64,000 nucleotides of DNA from Scilla litardierei (lineage: Eukaryota > Streptophyta > Magnoliopsida > Asparagales > Asparagaceae), in assembly GCA_030789695.1 (NCBI GenBank), contig CM061134.1, positions 60,705,334-60,769,333 on the forward strand. Reading direction: 5' to 3'. A program made the position numbers and the translations under genes. Numbering within the stretch: position 1 is the first letter of the stretch; the number at the start of each line of letters is the position of its first letter. Positions 55,441 through 64,000 of this stretch are shown one piece after another. The notes below the pieces were generated by a model, which searched no databases, was not told the origin of the DNA, and was given only the letters and a program-made list of their open reading frames with translations.

Positions 55441-55671
55441 CAAGTCTATTGTGCCAGAGTTGAAACTCCGGCAATAAAAGGCACTTCTGGTGCTCAGTCA
55501 TATTGGCTTCTATTAGTTGATTATACGTGTGGTAGAGACCCGACTGGAGTCCCTTAAATCATTCGTGGATGGACTTCTGACCATCTTCTTGACGAGTTAC
55601 ATACATATTTTCAATGTTTTCTTCATCTTTAGTTTCTAAGTGATATCCGTGAAACGAATATCTTTGAAACT
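55441..55671 (-). pseudogene. Protease to GAG-pre-integrase linker of copia G
   Basis: The minus strand contains DGQKSIHE, then GLYHTYNQLI and LPEFQLWHNRLGH, interrupted by stops. HNRLGH is the start of the GAG-pre-integrase domain, directly cut by E2. Confidence 0.75.
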
Positions 55672-55893
55672 TTAAAGATTTCTATTAGATTTTAGAGAGA
55701 ATAATGCATTTTGTATTTTAAGTCTTGTGTTATTTGGGAGCAATATGGTTGCTTCCCAAGATCCTTCGATTATGTTGGACAGTCCTGAAATTGTAATAAC
55801 AGGACCGTCATATTTGTTTAAGCTATTAAAATAGCATGGATCGCGAAGGATAGTGTGCATTGAGGCACTGTCCACAAGGCACTCATACTTCAT
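55672..55893 (-). pseudogene. Copia protease of element G
   Basis: ECLVDSASMHTILRD holds the aspartic protease site, here DSAS in place of the usual DSGA-type, followed by the expected VITISGLSNIIEGSW and ILLPNNTRLKIQNALFS. Copia proteases normally process Gag-Pol. Confidence 0.82.
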
Positions 55894-55977
55894 CTAATAT
55901 AAGCAAAAATGAAAGTTTTATTAAAAGTAAAACTGACATTCATATAAAGGTGCTTTCAAATCAAACTACAGATGAAG

Positions 55978-57034
55978 CTACAAAAATTTAAATGCATAGA
56001 TATAAGGTAGGGCGCAATCGAGCCGGTCGTCATTTTCGAAATCTTTTTCAGTGAACTTGGTGGGCGGGTGAACTACCGCCAAGTTTGTTTCAGGCTGAGA
56101 CTTCTGGCTTGCCTGATACAGATCCTGGAGGTGCCGAGGAGTGCGGCAATTTCTGGACCAATGTCCAGTCATGCCACATTTATGGCATTTATCCTCCCAG
56201 TTCTTCTTAGGAATTGACACAGGATCGGTGTTTTTACGCTTCCATGTGAAGTTTCTCTTCCCTTTGTTGGTGTTGTTGGTCTGGGGTGGTGCTCCTCTTG
56301 CTGGCTTCATTACAGCTTTTCCTTTGTTCTTTCTAGCCTTCTTTTTGTTTTTCCACTTCTAGGGAGAAACATGGTGGGCTTCAGGGATAGGGGCAGTACC
56401 AGCAGGGCGTAAATTATGAGTGGCAAGCAGTAAATCTCTATTCTGCTCTGTCCTAAGAAGGCAAGAGATCAAATAAGAGAACTTCGTGAAGTTGCGTTCA
56501 CGATACTGCTGCATGAGGATTGCATCTTTCTCGTGAAACGAGGTAAATGTCTTTTCCAACATGTGATGCTCAGTCACTTCTTCACCGCACAACTTCAGGC
56601 GTGAGGTAATATTATGAAGTGCAGAGTTATACTCAACAACGGACTTATAGTCCTAAGTCTGAGGTTTTCCCACTCATAACTGGCACGCGGTAATATTACA
56701 TCAATTTGATGTTTATAACGTGCCCCCAGCGCTTGCCACAACTCCAAAGGTCTTCTACCGTTAAGTATTCAGCCTTTAAAGTCCGATCTATGTGTCTCCT
56801 GATATAGATAATGGCTTTCACCTTATCTATGTCGGAGACAACGGTAGGAGAACTGCTAGATGGTTATGCCACTTCAGGGGCACTGTTAGCAGGTGTCTCG
56901 GCCACTGCAGGGGCCAGAATCGAGTGGAGAAGTGCCATCGAACGCAAGTGGAACTTCAGGTCCACTCGCCAGCTAAGATAGTTCTTTCCTGCTGCATCAA
57001 GAACTTCGAAATCGACGCTTACCAATTTTGCCAT
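55978..57034 (-). pseudogene. Copia gag of element G with CCHC knuckle
   Basis: The ATG at 57034 opens MAKLVSVDFEVLDAAGKNYLS, a typical copia Gag start, then stops near 56866. The middle part (56359-56592) has YRERNFTKFSYLISCLLRTE and LLLATHNLRPAG. The 3' part (55978-56310) is basic and holds the zinc knuckle CHKCGMTGHWSRNCR near 56145-56190. At least two stops and a frame change disrupt it. Confidence 0.85.
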
Positions 57035-58124
57035 TTTAATCTATGCAATTTAAATAAGCATGTATTAATAATTAAACATCATGCTTAAAAATAGAAATAA
57101 ATAAGAAAAAATGCGGGGATCGGCCAGATACCCAAAACATAAAATGTCCAAAGTCCATATTACATTCCATAAATAAGAAAAAGAATACAAGTTGGAAACC
57201 CTATATGGGTCCCAGATATATACAATCTCATCCATCTTCATTGGTAGTAACACCGGTCTTTGGCATTATACATAAATTCCTCACTACAAATTTCTATCAG
57301 AAAAGAAAAAGAAATTACAAAGAGAAGGAATATAATCAAAAGGGTATCTAAAAATTGGCCGATCCCTAAAAACGCATTTTGACTTATTTAAACATCCACG
57401 CAGTTATATATGCAATATGCAAATAATAATAACGCAATATCACAGACATTACAAAAATCATCAAGCCCAAATATTGGATAAAATAATTTTATTTAAGTTA
57501 AAAAGGATTAGTTGGACCACAGGGAAACGTCATTCATCGTTAGGTTAGTTTACTAAAGACAGAGCGGTTTCAGGATCTGTTTAACCAATTTAAGTTAAAT
57601 AAATGTTTTATCCAATGTTTAAGTAATTTAAAAAGTAGCAGATAAAATAACATAATCTGCAATTCTTGTGGGCTAGAGGCGGGTAGCAGGCCCGATAGAA
57701 AAAATAATAATCATATTAATTTGCAATTTGATTAACTGGGCTTCTGGCCTAAATAAGAAGGCAAAATAAATTATTATTCTGATTGGGGCTGCAGGCCCAT
57801 AAGCAAAATAAAACTCATTTTAATTTTCATTGTTATGAACTGGGCTTCAGGCCCAATAAACAGCCCAACTAATTTATTATTAAGATTTGGATTGCTGGCC
57901 CATGGGCTGTAATATTCAAAATTTAATATTACATAAGCCCTAAAAACAAATTTTAGGGTATTAGTTAAAGAATGTGAAAAGCCCCTAAAACCCTTCATTT
58001 CTAAGATAGTGTCCCTCTCCCACCACTGTCTATGAAAAACAGCGCGCCCCTGTCAGGGAGGGGCTGCAGTCGGAAAATCCCCATGTCCGAAAAAACCCAA
58101 CGCATAGAGGACCCCCTCCCCCTA

Positions 58125-58505
58125 CGTTCGTGTTCGGTGGCGCACAGAGCCCCCCGGCCGGGGGGGCGGCAGACAGAGCCCCCCCCCCCCCCCCCCCCCC
58201 CCCCCGTGTCGGGGGGCGCGTCGCTCAGATCCCCCCCGGCCGGGGGGAGGCGAAGGACAGCACACACACCCCCCACCCCCCCCCCGTGTCGGGGGGCACG
58301 TCGCGCAGATCCCCCCCGGCCGGGGGGAGGCGAAGGACAGCACACACACCCCCCACCCCCCCCCCCCCCGAGGGGGGTGGGGCGGTCTGACAGAGCCCCC
58401 CCTGCGGGGGGGGCATGGCGGACGGAGGCCCCCCCTGCCGGGGGGCGACGCTGCAGATCCCCCCCTGTCGGGGGGCGGCACTGAGAGCCCCCCTTCGGGG
58501 GGGAG
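58125..58505. repeat. C/G-rich palindromic island with an 80-bp tandem repeat
   Basis: CCCCGGCCGGGG-type palindromes recur. Two adjacent copies (about 58205-58285 and 58286-58368) share GTGTCGGGGGGC, then CAGATCCCCCCCGGCCGG and GGCGAAGGACAGCACACACA. A run of 27 Cs lies at 58179-58205. Frames on both strands are low-complexity artefacts. Confidence 0.85.
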
Positions 58506-58734
58506 TTATAGGGTTATTCATGGCCTTTTTTAATTTGATATTAATCAGAATTTATCAGATTTATACAAGCTTATTGAAAAGCTTTGTAAAATCATAGAAA
58601 ACTTTATTTTGTAATTATCTACGGGATAGAAAAAGTTACCTCTAGATCAAAGATCTAGGGACGATCGTAATAAGAAAAATCCGTAGATCGAAATCCCACT
58701 CCTGATACGCCTAAAAGATCGCCGCAACGGTTCT

Positions 58735-58775
58735 CCGCAACGGTTCTCCGCAACGGTTCTCCGCAAGCCGGATCG
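58735..58775. repeat. Three short direct repeats CGCAACGGTTCTC
   Basis: A 12-13 bp unit (CGCAACGGTTCTC) is repeated in tandem in the leader just inside the PBS. Confidence 0.85.
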
Positions 58776-58854
58776 CCGCAACAATAGATTCCTTCGCACG
58801 TAGGAGGTTAAGTTTGAGGGGATACAGGAGAAAAAGCTCAAAGAATTGTGAGCT

Positions 58855-58869
58855 GAGGTGCTGATAACG
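58855..58869 (-). promoter_or_regulatory. Primer-binding region of copia G
   Basis: The minus strand reads CGTTATCAGCACCTC directly after the LTR CCAACA. The same ATCAGCAC core follows the short LTR at 61205-61326. The tRNA is not assigned. Confidence 0.6.
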
Positions 58870-59036
58870 TGTTGGAATTTGTAGAAGAAAGAGTAACCAT
58901 GGCACTTTGCCATGGTGCTATATTTATAATATCATATGGTATATCAAGAGTCATGGAAGCCAAAGGTCCCCATTCCTCCAATAAGTGGGCAGTAATGGAG
59001 GGATAAAGTAGTGGTTGGCCTCCCTCACTCACAACA
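58870..59036 (-). mobile_element. 5' LTR of copia element G (167 bp)
   Basis: TGTTGG start and ACAACA end on the plus strand, with the TSD AAAAT next to it. TATA (ATTATAAATATAGC on the minus strand) is at 58918-58931. Confidence 0.92.
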
Positions 59037-59041
59037 AAAAT
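59037..59041. repeat. Target-site duplication AAAAT, right copy
   Basis: Matches 44349-44353. Confidence 0.85.
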
Positions 59042-59370
59042 GAGTTAATTTCACTAAAACACTTGAGTTTGGACTTTTCTTATTAAACCACCCGAAGCTT
59101 TTTTTCACTTGACTTGACAGAGCCATCAATGCCATAAAAATGACACAATTCGTTTTTTCTCATCAAATTAACTGTATTGCCATTATTTATTATAGCAGCA
59201 TCTTTCCCAAAACCTTGTGCTTGAACTCAAAAAATTTTAATTGAATTATACTTGTTTATTTATTTGCATTTTTTCCTCAAAGTTTGTATTTATTTTGGGG
59301 AATATAATGTTACACGGCAAAACAGTCAAAATGAATGGAAGGGAAAAATCGAATGACATTGAATCTTTAC
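59042..59370. other. AT-rich intergenic stretch, nothing recognised
   Basis: No repeat boundary or coding signal was seen. It is the right flank of copia G and of the left MITE arm, so it may be older host DNA. Confidence 0.5.
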
Positions 59371-60036
59371 TAGAATGCTCTTAATTACAGCGCATTATCA
59401 GAATTTACTGTACCTATGAATACACTGATATTTTTGTCTTTCTTAAAAACCAGTCTTATTTCCAATTTTAACCCTACCTCTTTCTGTAAATGAAGTAAAC
59501 CAACAAAAATCTTAGTTAAATGCTAGTAAACCCTACACAAATCTGCCCATTTGATTACATGGTCTTAATGATCCAACCAAAGAGATCTGCTCTACGTTAA
59601 TAATGGAGTGATTACCCCAAATAATCACTTTTTCCCTTTATTTTTCATTTTTCATTTATATCGGATACTAATGGAGTATTCTTCGTCTTCCGCAAGAAAT
59701 TTGATGGGCGAGGATATTTTCGATGCGCAATCTGCTTATATGAATCATTTCCATTCGTTTTAACAATTTTTTTCCCATAGACTTGAGCTTTTTTTGGATA
59801 TTTGGGAAGTTTGTTATTAATTCTTGGAATCGTAATAGCACAACAATGAAATCCAACCCAGGCTACAATTATAATGTAATGTAGAGTTATAAATTACATT
59901 TATTTGATGGGAGTGGGGCTGGTTTTTAAGAAAATAAATTGGAAATGAGAGTGGTTTTTAAGAAAGACAAAAATATAAGTGTATTCATAGGTGCGGTGAA
60001 TTCAGAGAATCATGCGGTGCAATTAACAGAACTCTT
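59371..60036. mobile_element. MITE-like element with about 100-bp inverted repeats
   Basis: The left arm (59371-59470) and right arm (59937-60036) are imperfect inverse copies: both carry ACCTATGAATACAC, then ATATTTTTGTCTTTC, TTAAAAACCA and ATTTCCAATTT when read inward. Long arms and about 0.67 kb total fit a Mutator-like non-autonomous element, but no target duplication could be fixed. Interior sequence (59490-59930) is not repetitive. Confidence 0.65.
59671..59763 (+). other. 30-codon ORF inside the MITE-like element
   Basis: ATG at 59671 opens a Ser-rich start (MEYSSSSARNLMGEDIFDAQ) and stops at 59761. It reads like the first codons of a host gene caught by the transposon. No family is recognised. 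Confidence 0.3.
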
Positions 60037-60340
60037 TTTACTGTCTTCAGCAACTTCGTGAATTGAAAAAAAAAAGCCTGATGGTTAATTTAAAAACGTC
60101 AAATCATCGGGAGGGGAGGTTTAGTGAAATTAGCACTAAAAAAATCTCACTTACCGAGTGTCACCTTCAGCTAATTAATTTTCCGATCGCAACTACAGTG
60201 AAAACAAACAAATTTGTTTCAAAACACATCATTAAAATTAAATTAAATACATCTATTATATAATTGAGGGATGTTTTTGAATGATTTTAATGACTAGGAC
60301 AAAAGGATGGGTAGAAAGACGGCTGAGATTGAATATTAAA
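60037..60340. other. Intergenic stretch, nothing recognised
   Basis: AT-rich with poly-A tracts; no supported gene. Confidence 0.5.
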
Positions 60341-61131
60341 GAATCAATGGGTATAATGAGAGTTTGTGAAAATTTTGAAGGAAAACCCCTAAAAATTGTT
60401 GTGGGGGGGGGATTTTGAGTGAAATCCTAAAATTTTGGGGGAAGCTAAATATAAATAGAACTAAATTTTGAGAGAACAAAAAATTTAAATTTGGGGAGGA
60501 ACTAAATCTGAAGGAAACTAAACTTTGGGCCTCCCCTCCTTCATTACCCATTCTGAAACTAGCATACGGCATATCACTCATTTAAGAATATGATCCGCAC
60601 TAATATACTAAGATTATCCCATATGGGATATAAGTGAGGATACGTATTCCCTAGTATTTGATCACCTTCTGAAGTAAAGCATCTTCTTCATTAGCTAAGA
60701 CCGAAGGCTATGGTGACTTATTTCTTAGCAATGAAATTCTCTCTCTCTCTCTTGAGTTCATTATCATATAACATAACTAAAATTTTTGGGTAACTAAATT
60801 CTCTAGGGGGCTAAATTTTAATTTAAAAGTTTGAGGGGACATATATTTGAAGAGAACTAAAATTTTAAATTTTAGGGGAACTAAATCTGGAGAACTAAAC
60901 TTTGGGGAAAATTAAAATTTTTTTGGGGGGGGAACTCTAGAGCGAACTAAAATTTTGTTTAAAAGTGGCTAAAAATTTTGTTGGGGGATATTTTGAAGGT
61001 TGTTGTAAAAAATTTGGGGTGATTTTGAAGCGGATGTACTTTTTTTGGAGGAGATGAGATTTTGAATGGGTTGAAATTTTCGGCAGAATATTTTGAATGA
61101 CCAGTGACATATGGTCACGGGTTATGACTAG
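60340..61131 (+). mobile_element. Helitron-like element, 3' end at CTAG
   Basis: Its left part shares GAGATTG and TTTGTGAAAATTTTGAAGG with 43300-43330 and is full of AAATTTTGGGGGAACTAAA words. The 3' end is GTGACATATGGTCAC (hairpin), GGGTTATGA, CTAG (61128-61131) and then T. The 5' end is not fixed. Confidence 0.55.
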
Positions 61132-61204
61132 TACACACATAAAAGTAAACCGCATGAGTACTTTTCTGCACTGATTGCAGAAATCATTTTAAAATAGTTT
61201 TTTC

Positions 61205-61326
61205 TGTTAAGAATGGGCTTATGTAGGCCTGTATGTGGCCAATATAGGGCTATGTATCCACCACCATGTAGCCTTAACATTATAAATACAATGTTATGGA
61301 CTCTCGTAGCCAATATCCTTCCAACA
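61205..61326 (+). mobile_element. Very short copia LTR (122 bp) with leader
   Basis: TGTTAAGAATGGG start, ATTATAAATACAATG (TATA) at 61280-61294, and CTTCCAACA end. It is followed by CCTTATCAGCACATTCC, matching the ATCAGCAC PBS core of copia G. No coding part follows before the Helitron terminus at 61889, so the element is truncated. Confidence 0.6.
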
Positions 61327-61888
61327 CCTTATCAGCACATTCCTACCAACTGAGAGAAACTACGACAATTTTTGGGGGACGGAGAACAGATCGTTGGATC
61401 GTAGCTGCTCGGATCATCAGATCTCGCGCGTAGGCATCTCAACCATCGCTAGATCTAGAGAACGGATTTAGAGGTAAGCAATCAAAACTAGTTTTAAACC
61501 TCTTTTCTTAAAGAATATGTTTAGATCTGAAATGATATGTACCAAAAATTAACAAAAGCATTGATTAAATTGATAAAAATTGAATTTTTCCTGTAAAAAT
61601 CAAATTTTTATGAAAAAAAGAACCATATTTTTTTCGATCTCGCGGCCCTGAAGACTGCCAGTGTTGCCGACCATGTCGCTGCAGCCCTGAAAGCCACCCA
61701 TGATACCAACCACGTTGACCCGCTGCCGTGCCCCCCGTGCGGCTACCGCGACCCCAACAGCCGCTGATGCGCCATCTCGCACCGCCTAACCCAAACCCTA
61801 GTTAGGGTTTAGGTGGCCATGGAGGAAGGGGGCCCACTAAATTTTGGTTTGGGCTTTGGCCTAGTCCACGCACATAAAAAAGAATAGA
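61327..61888 (+). other. Leader-like remnant after the short LTR
   Basis: It holds AGATCTAGAGAACGG-type leader sequence, a GC-rich stretch at 61640-61790 and AATTTTGGTTTGGGCTTTGG at 61840, all reminiscent of the copia G leader. The minus frame at 61600-61782 is not supported as a gene. Confidence 0.45.
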
Positions 61889-62490
61889 CTAGTCATAACC
61901 CGTGCCCACGGGCAAGATTTTTTCCCGCGAAATCTTTGTCCCCAAAAAAATATTTTACAGCCAAAATTTAAAAGAACAACAAATTAGCGTAAAAAATTTA
62001 GAGGTACGGCCGCCTTTGGCGAGGAACAAAAATTCGGTGCGGGCGCCTTCGGCGCAGAGCAACAAATAAGCGTATAAAAATTTAGCGGGCGCCTCGGCGC
62101 GGGTGCGCGAATGGGTTGGTCAGACCTCTGCTTGACGCCCAAATAGCTCAGCCCGCCTCGCACATTCCCTGTGTTTTTTTGGGTTTCAATTTTTTGGTTC
62201 AGCCGAAATAAGCTCAGCCGAAACAAAGTTCTCTTTTGCATACTTGTAATTTAAGTTGCATATTTTTTTGGTTTCATTTTTTTGTGTTTTTTTAGTTTCA
62301 TTTTTTTGGGTCTCATTTTTTTGGGTCATTTTTGAATGAAGGGTATTAATTGCTGATGCTGCCAATTTCAAAAAAGAAAAAATTTTGTTTTCTCCCAACA
62401 AATTTCTCTTCAAGCCAAAAATTTCCCCCCAAAACTTGACATGACACTGCCACATAGGATAAGTTCAAAATCTGCCCTCAGTTGTAATAT
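61889..62490 (-). mobile_element. Helitron-like element, minus strand
   Basis: The 3' end on the minus strand is CCCGTGGGCACGGG, TTATGA, CTAG (61889-61892), then T. Upstream it carries ACGCTAATTTGTTGTTC and GCGCCGAAGGCGCC cores as in 43580-44339. The 5' end is approximate. Confidence 0.6.
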
Positions 62491-62500
62491 ATATATATAC

Positions 62501-62870
62501 TAGTCATAACCCGTGCCCGCGGGCACGGTTCATTCTAGATTTTCCCCGGTGAAATCTTTATTCTCCAAAAAATTATTTCCACAACCAAATTCGACGTAGA
62601 ACAACAAATTTGGCACAGGCGCCTTCGACACGGAATAACAAATTAGCACAAAAAAATTTCGCGGGCGTCTTCGACGCGGGCGCAAATAACTTATATATTA
62701 CCCCTAGGGCATAGTTCATATAAGATATTACCCCATCAATAGCTTAGTTCCCCCGTAAATTTTACTCATCCCAGAAAATCTAGTTCCTCCCAAATAACTT
62801 AGTTTCCACTAAAATTTAATACCTCAAAATTTAGTTATTCACCCCTTAAAATCTTGGATCCCCGAATTTT
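62501..62870 (-). mobile_element. Helitron-like element, minus strand, second copy
   Basis: The 3' end has a perfect 18-bp palindrome CCGTGCCCGCGGGCACGG (62512-62529), GTTATGA, then CTAG (62501-62504). The body has the GCGTCGAAGACGCC core and AAATTTTGAGG words. It abuts the previous element through a short TA run. Confidence 0.6.
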
Positions 62871-64000
62871 AAATAAACAACAATAATTAAAGCACAATAT
62901 ATGGACGTACCCATCGATTCTGCTCTACATATGCTAGAAGAGATCACTACTAATGGCCTCAGATGCTATGGCGGAGCCATGATTCTGGGTCACAGATTGA
63001 AGTCGTACCTCACTGTAATCGAAAGAAGAGTGTTGTAGTAGGACACAGACTGACACAGACCGACCCATCTGTCTCGACGTAAGTACACGTAGTAGAACAC
63101 ATACCCACATGACCCTTGTGTCTTGAATGTAACTGTTGAGTGACGCTCGAAAGTGTGTGACGATGGGTCATCTAGCCTAGGCACGTAGACCTATAGTCCA
63201 TTTTTAATAATCAATCATCCAATTAGTTTAGATACAGAGCCTACCTCCAAAAAATTTAATTCTAGACATGACATCGAAATAGACTTAGTTCATCCATTTT
63301 GTTATCACACATATCAATCTATCCAGACAACTGAATGGTTGGTATTACCCATATCAATCTATCAAACCCCCCATTTCCCTCATTATGTTGAATTTATTCA
63401 CACTTGTATAAAGCAACAATCAGTTCGATATCTTTTTAACATCCTATCATGCTCGCATGTTGCTACTATTCATTAATCAATATTCGTACTTTTAAACTGT
63501 ATAAATCTCTTTTTGTGGTTGTCTCAGGTGATAATGTTATTATGTCTCGAGACAATGTCAAGGCTGCTTGGTTACCCTTGATTCTTTATAAACTTATTCG
63601 GGTTTCTCCCCTAAAACAGCGACATCCTTATAAGGAACTAATTTTATAAAAATTTGCAAACCGGTTTGTGAATCAAAGTCCAGTTATTAGGAGAATAATG
63701 AGTGATAAACATATGAGTTCATAATAGATAAAAAATTGAACTATGGGGGAAATTTTGTTCGCCTGAATAAAACCCCCATATAACAGAATGGCTCCAAATA
63801 TTCATTACTTCTCATTAAAAGTTTTTTTCAATCATTACATCAAAAAAACCATACAATTAAATGCTAGCTGCTACCCTTCACATAAAAGAAAATCAAAACA
63901 AAAGTTAAAAAGGAAAAAAAAGATTAAACCCCAACTCCAGTTGCTAATTGCAAGCCACATTCTAGCTTGCACCCTCTAATCCAAAAGAGAAGGATACATG
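62871..64000. other. Unassigned stretch to the window end
   Basis: No element boundary or gene was recognised. Short frames at 63449-63649 and 63788-63979 have no domain cues. CACAGACTGACACAGACCGA at 63042 is a short internal repeat. Confidence 0.5.

Larger units (their letters stand above)
57035..58854 (-). other. Long leader of copia G
   Basis: 1.8 kb between PBS and gag. From 57660 to 57915 it repeats GGGCTNCNGGCCCA-type palindromes (57737, 57785, 57839, 57893). From 58125 to 58505 it is a C/G-rich island. 58690-58780 repeats CCGCAACGGTTCT three times. No supported gene. Confidence 0.6.
44354..59036 (-). mobile_element. Copia element G, about 7 kb, split by E2
   Basis: Minus strand. LTRs of 167 bp (58870-59036, 5') and 175 bp (44354-44528, 3') are flanked by AAAAT on both sides (44349-44353 and 59037-59041). 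Order from the 5' side: PBS region, long GC-rich leader, gag, protease, GAG-pre-integrase (interrupted by E2), integrase, RT, RNase H, polypurine tract. Several stops and frameshifts make it inactive. The lineage is a short-LTR plant copia with a CGTTATCAGCAC leader. Confidence 0.92.

Noticed and set aside
58179..58205. C27 run as a biological signal
   Set aside because: Long homopolymers are prone to sequencing and assembly error, so length cannot be trusted without raw reads.
58001..58521. Overlapping Pro/Gly/Arg-rich frames on both strands
   Set aside because: They read through a C/G palindromic island with C runs; no frame has a recognisable protein.
62871..64000. Short frames at 63449-63649 and 63788-63979 as host genes
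   Set aside because: No domain, splice or homology cue could be seen; AT-rich chance frames are likely.
1..64000. tRNA or rRNA genes
   Set aside because: No cloverleaf-like or rRNA-like sequence was seen; the tRNA-complementary words are short retroelement primer sites.

Overview
This window looks like plant nuclear DNA from a repeat-dense, probably heterochromatic region. It is made almost entirely of nested LTR retrotransposons (Ty1/copia and Ty3/gypsy) plus Helitron-like and MITE-like DNA elements. The plant call rests on several things: UBN2-type copia gag, a chromovirus pol with a C-terminal chromodomain-like tail, primer-binding sites matching plant initiator-Met and Asp tRNAs, Helitron 3' ends with CTAG, and 2-3 kb gypsy LTRs. 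I found no convincing intact host gene and no tRNA or rRNA gene.

Layout. 1-3839: a minus-strand copia element with LTR, Met-type PBS, long leader and truncated gag, carrying two GGCC-rich islands in opposite orientation. 3840-6600: a remnant with a hairpin array, split by a minus-strand solo gypsy LTR (4052-6195, TSD TGTAT). About 6590-8773: the 3' part of another gypsy LTR. 8774-11344: a decayed minus-strand copia pol. 12109-13414: the 5' part of an LTR called family D here. 13415-34231: a plus-strand Tekay/Del-like chromovirus (element A). A solo LTR of the same kind sits in its 5' LTR (14772-17961), and an 8.3 kb non-autonomous element sits in its protease (21271-29567, TSD CTTAT). Its 3' LTR is cut by a Sirevirus-like LTR fragment (34232-35132), which is cut in turn by element E1 (35133-41949). 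The 3' LTR of E1 is fused to a second family D LTR. 43300-44339: a Helitron-like element. 44354-59036: a minus-strand copia element (G, TSD AAAAT) carrying a complete E2 element (47728-55435, TSD GTGAC) inside its GAG-pre-integrase coding region. 59371-60036: an inverted-repeat element. 60340-62870: Helitron-like termini and a very short copia LTR. Beyond that nothing was recognised.

How the parts relate. E1 and E2 are two copies of one Asp-primed, non-autonomous gypsy family. It carries a single ORF of unknown function, no pol, arrays of CTCGGCCGAG palindromes upstream of its TATA box, and a row of stem-loops with a constant loop and changing stems downstream of it. The nested 8.3 kb element shares PBS context, polypurine tract and a 3' hairpin with element A, so it was probably mobilised by an A-like partner. 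Every coding region seen belongs to a transposon and most are broken by stops or frameshifts. The best candidates for something undescribed are the E/D stem-loop arrays, the orphan E ORF, the intron-like segments in the element A polyprotein, and the gene-like architecture inside the A-type LTRs.
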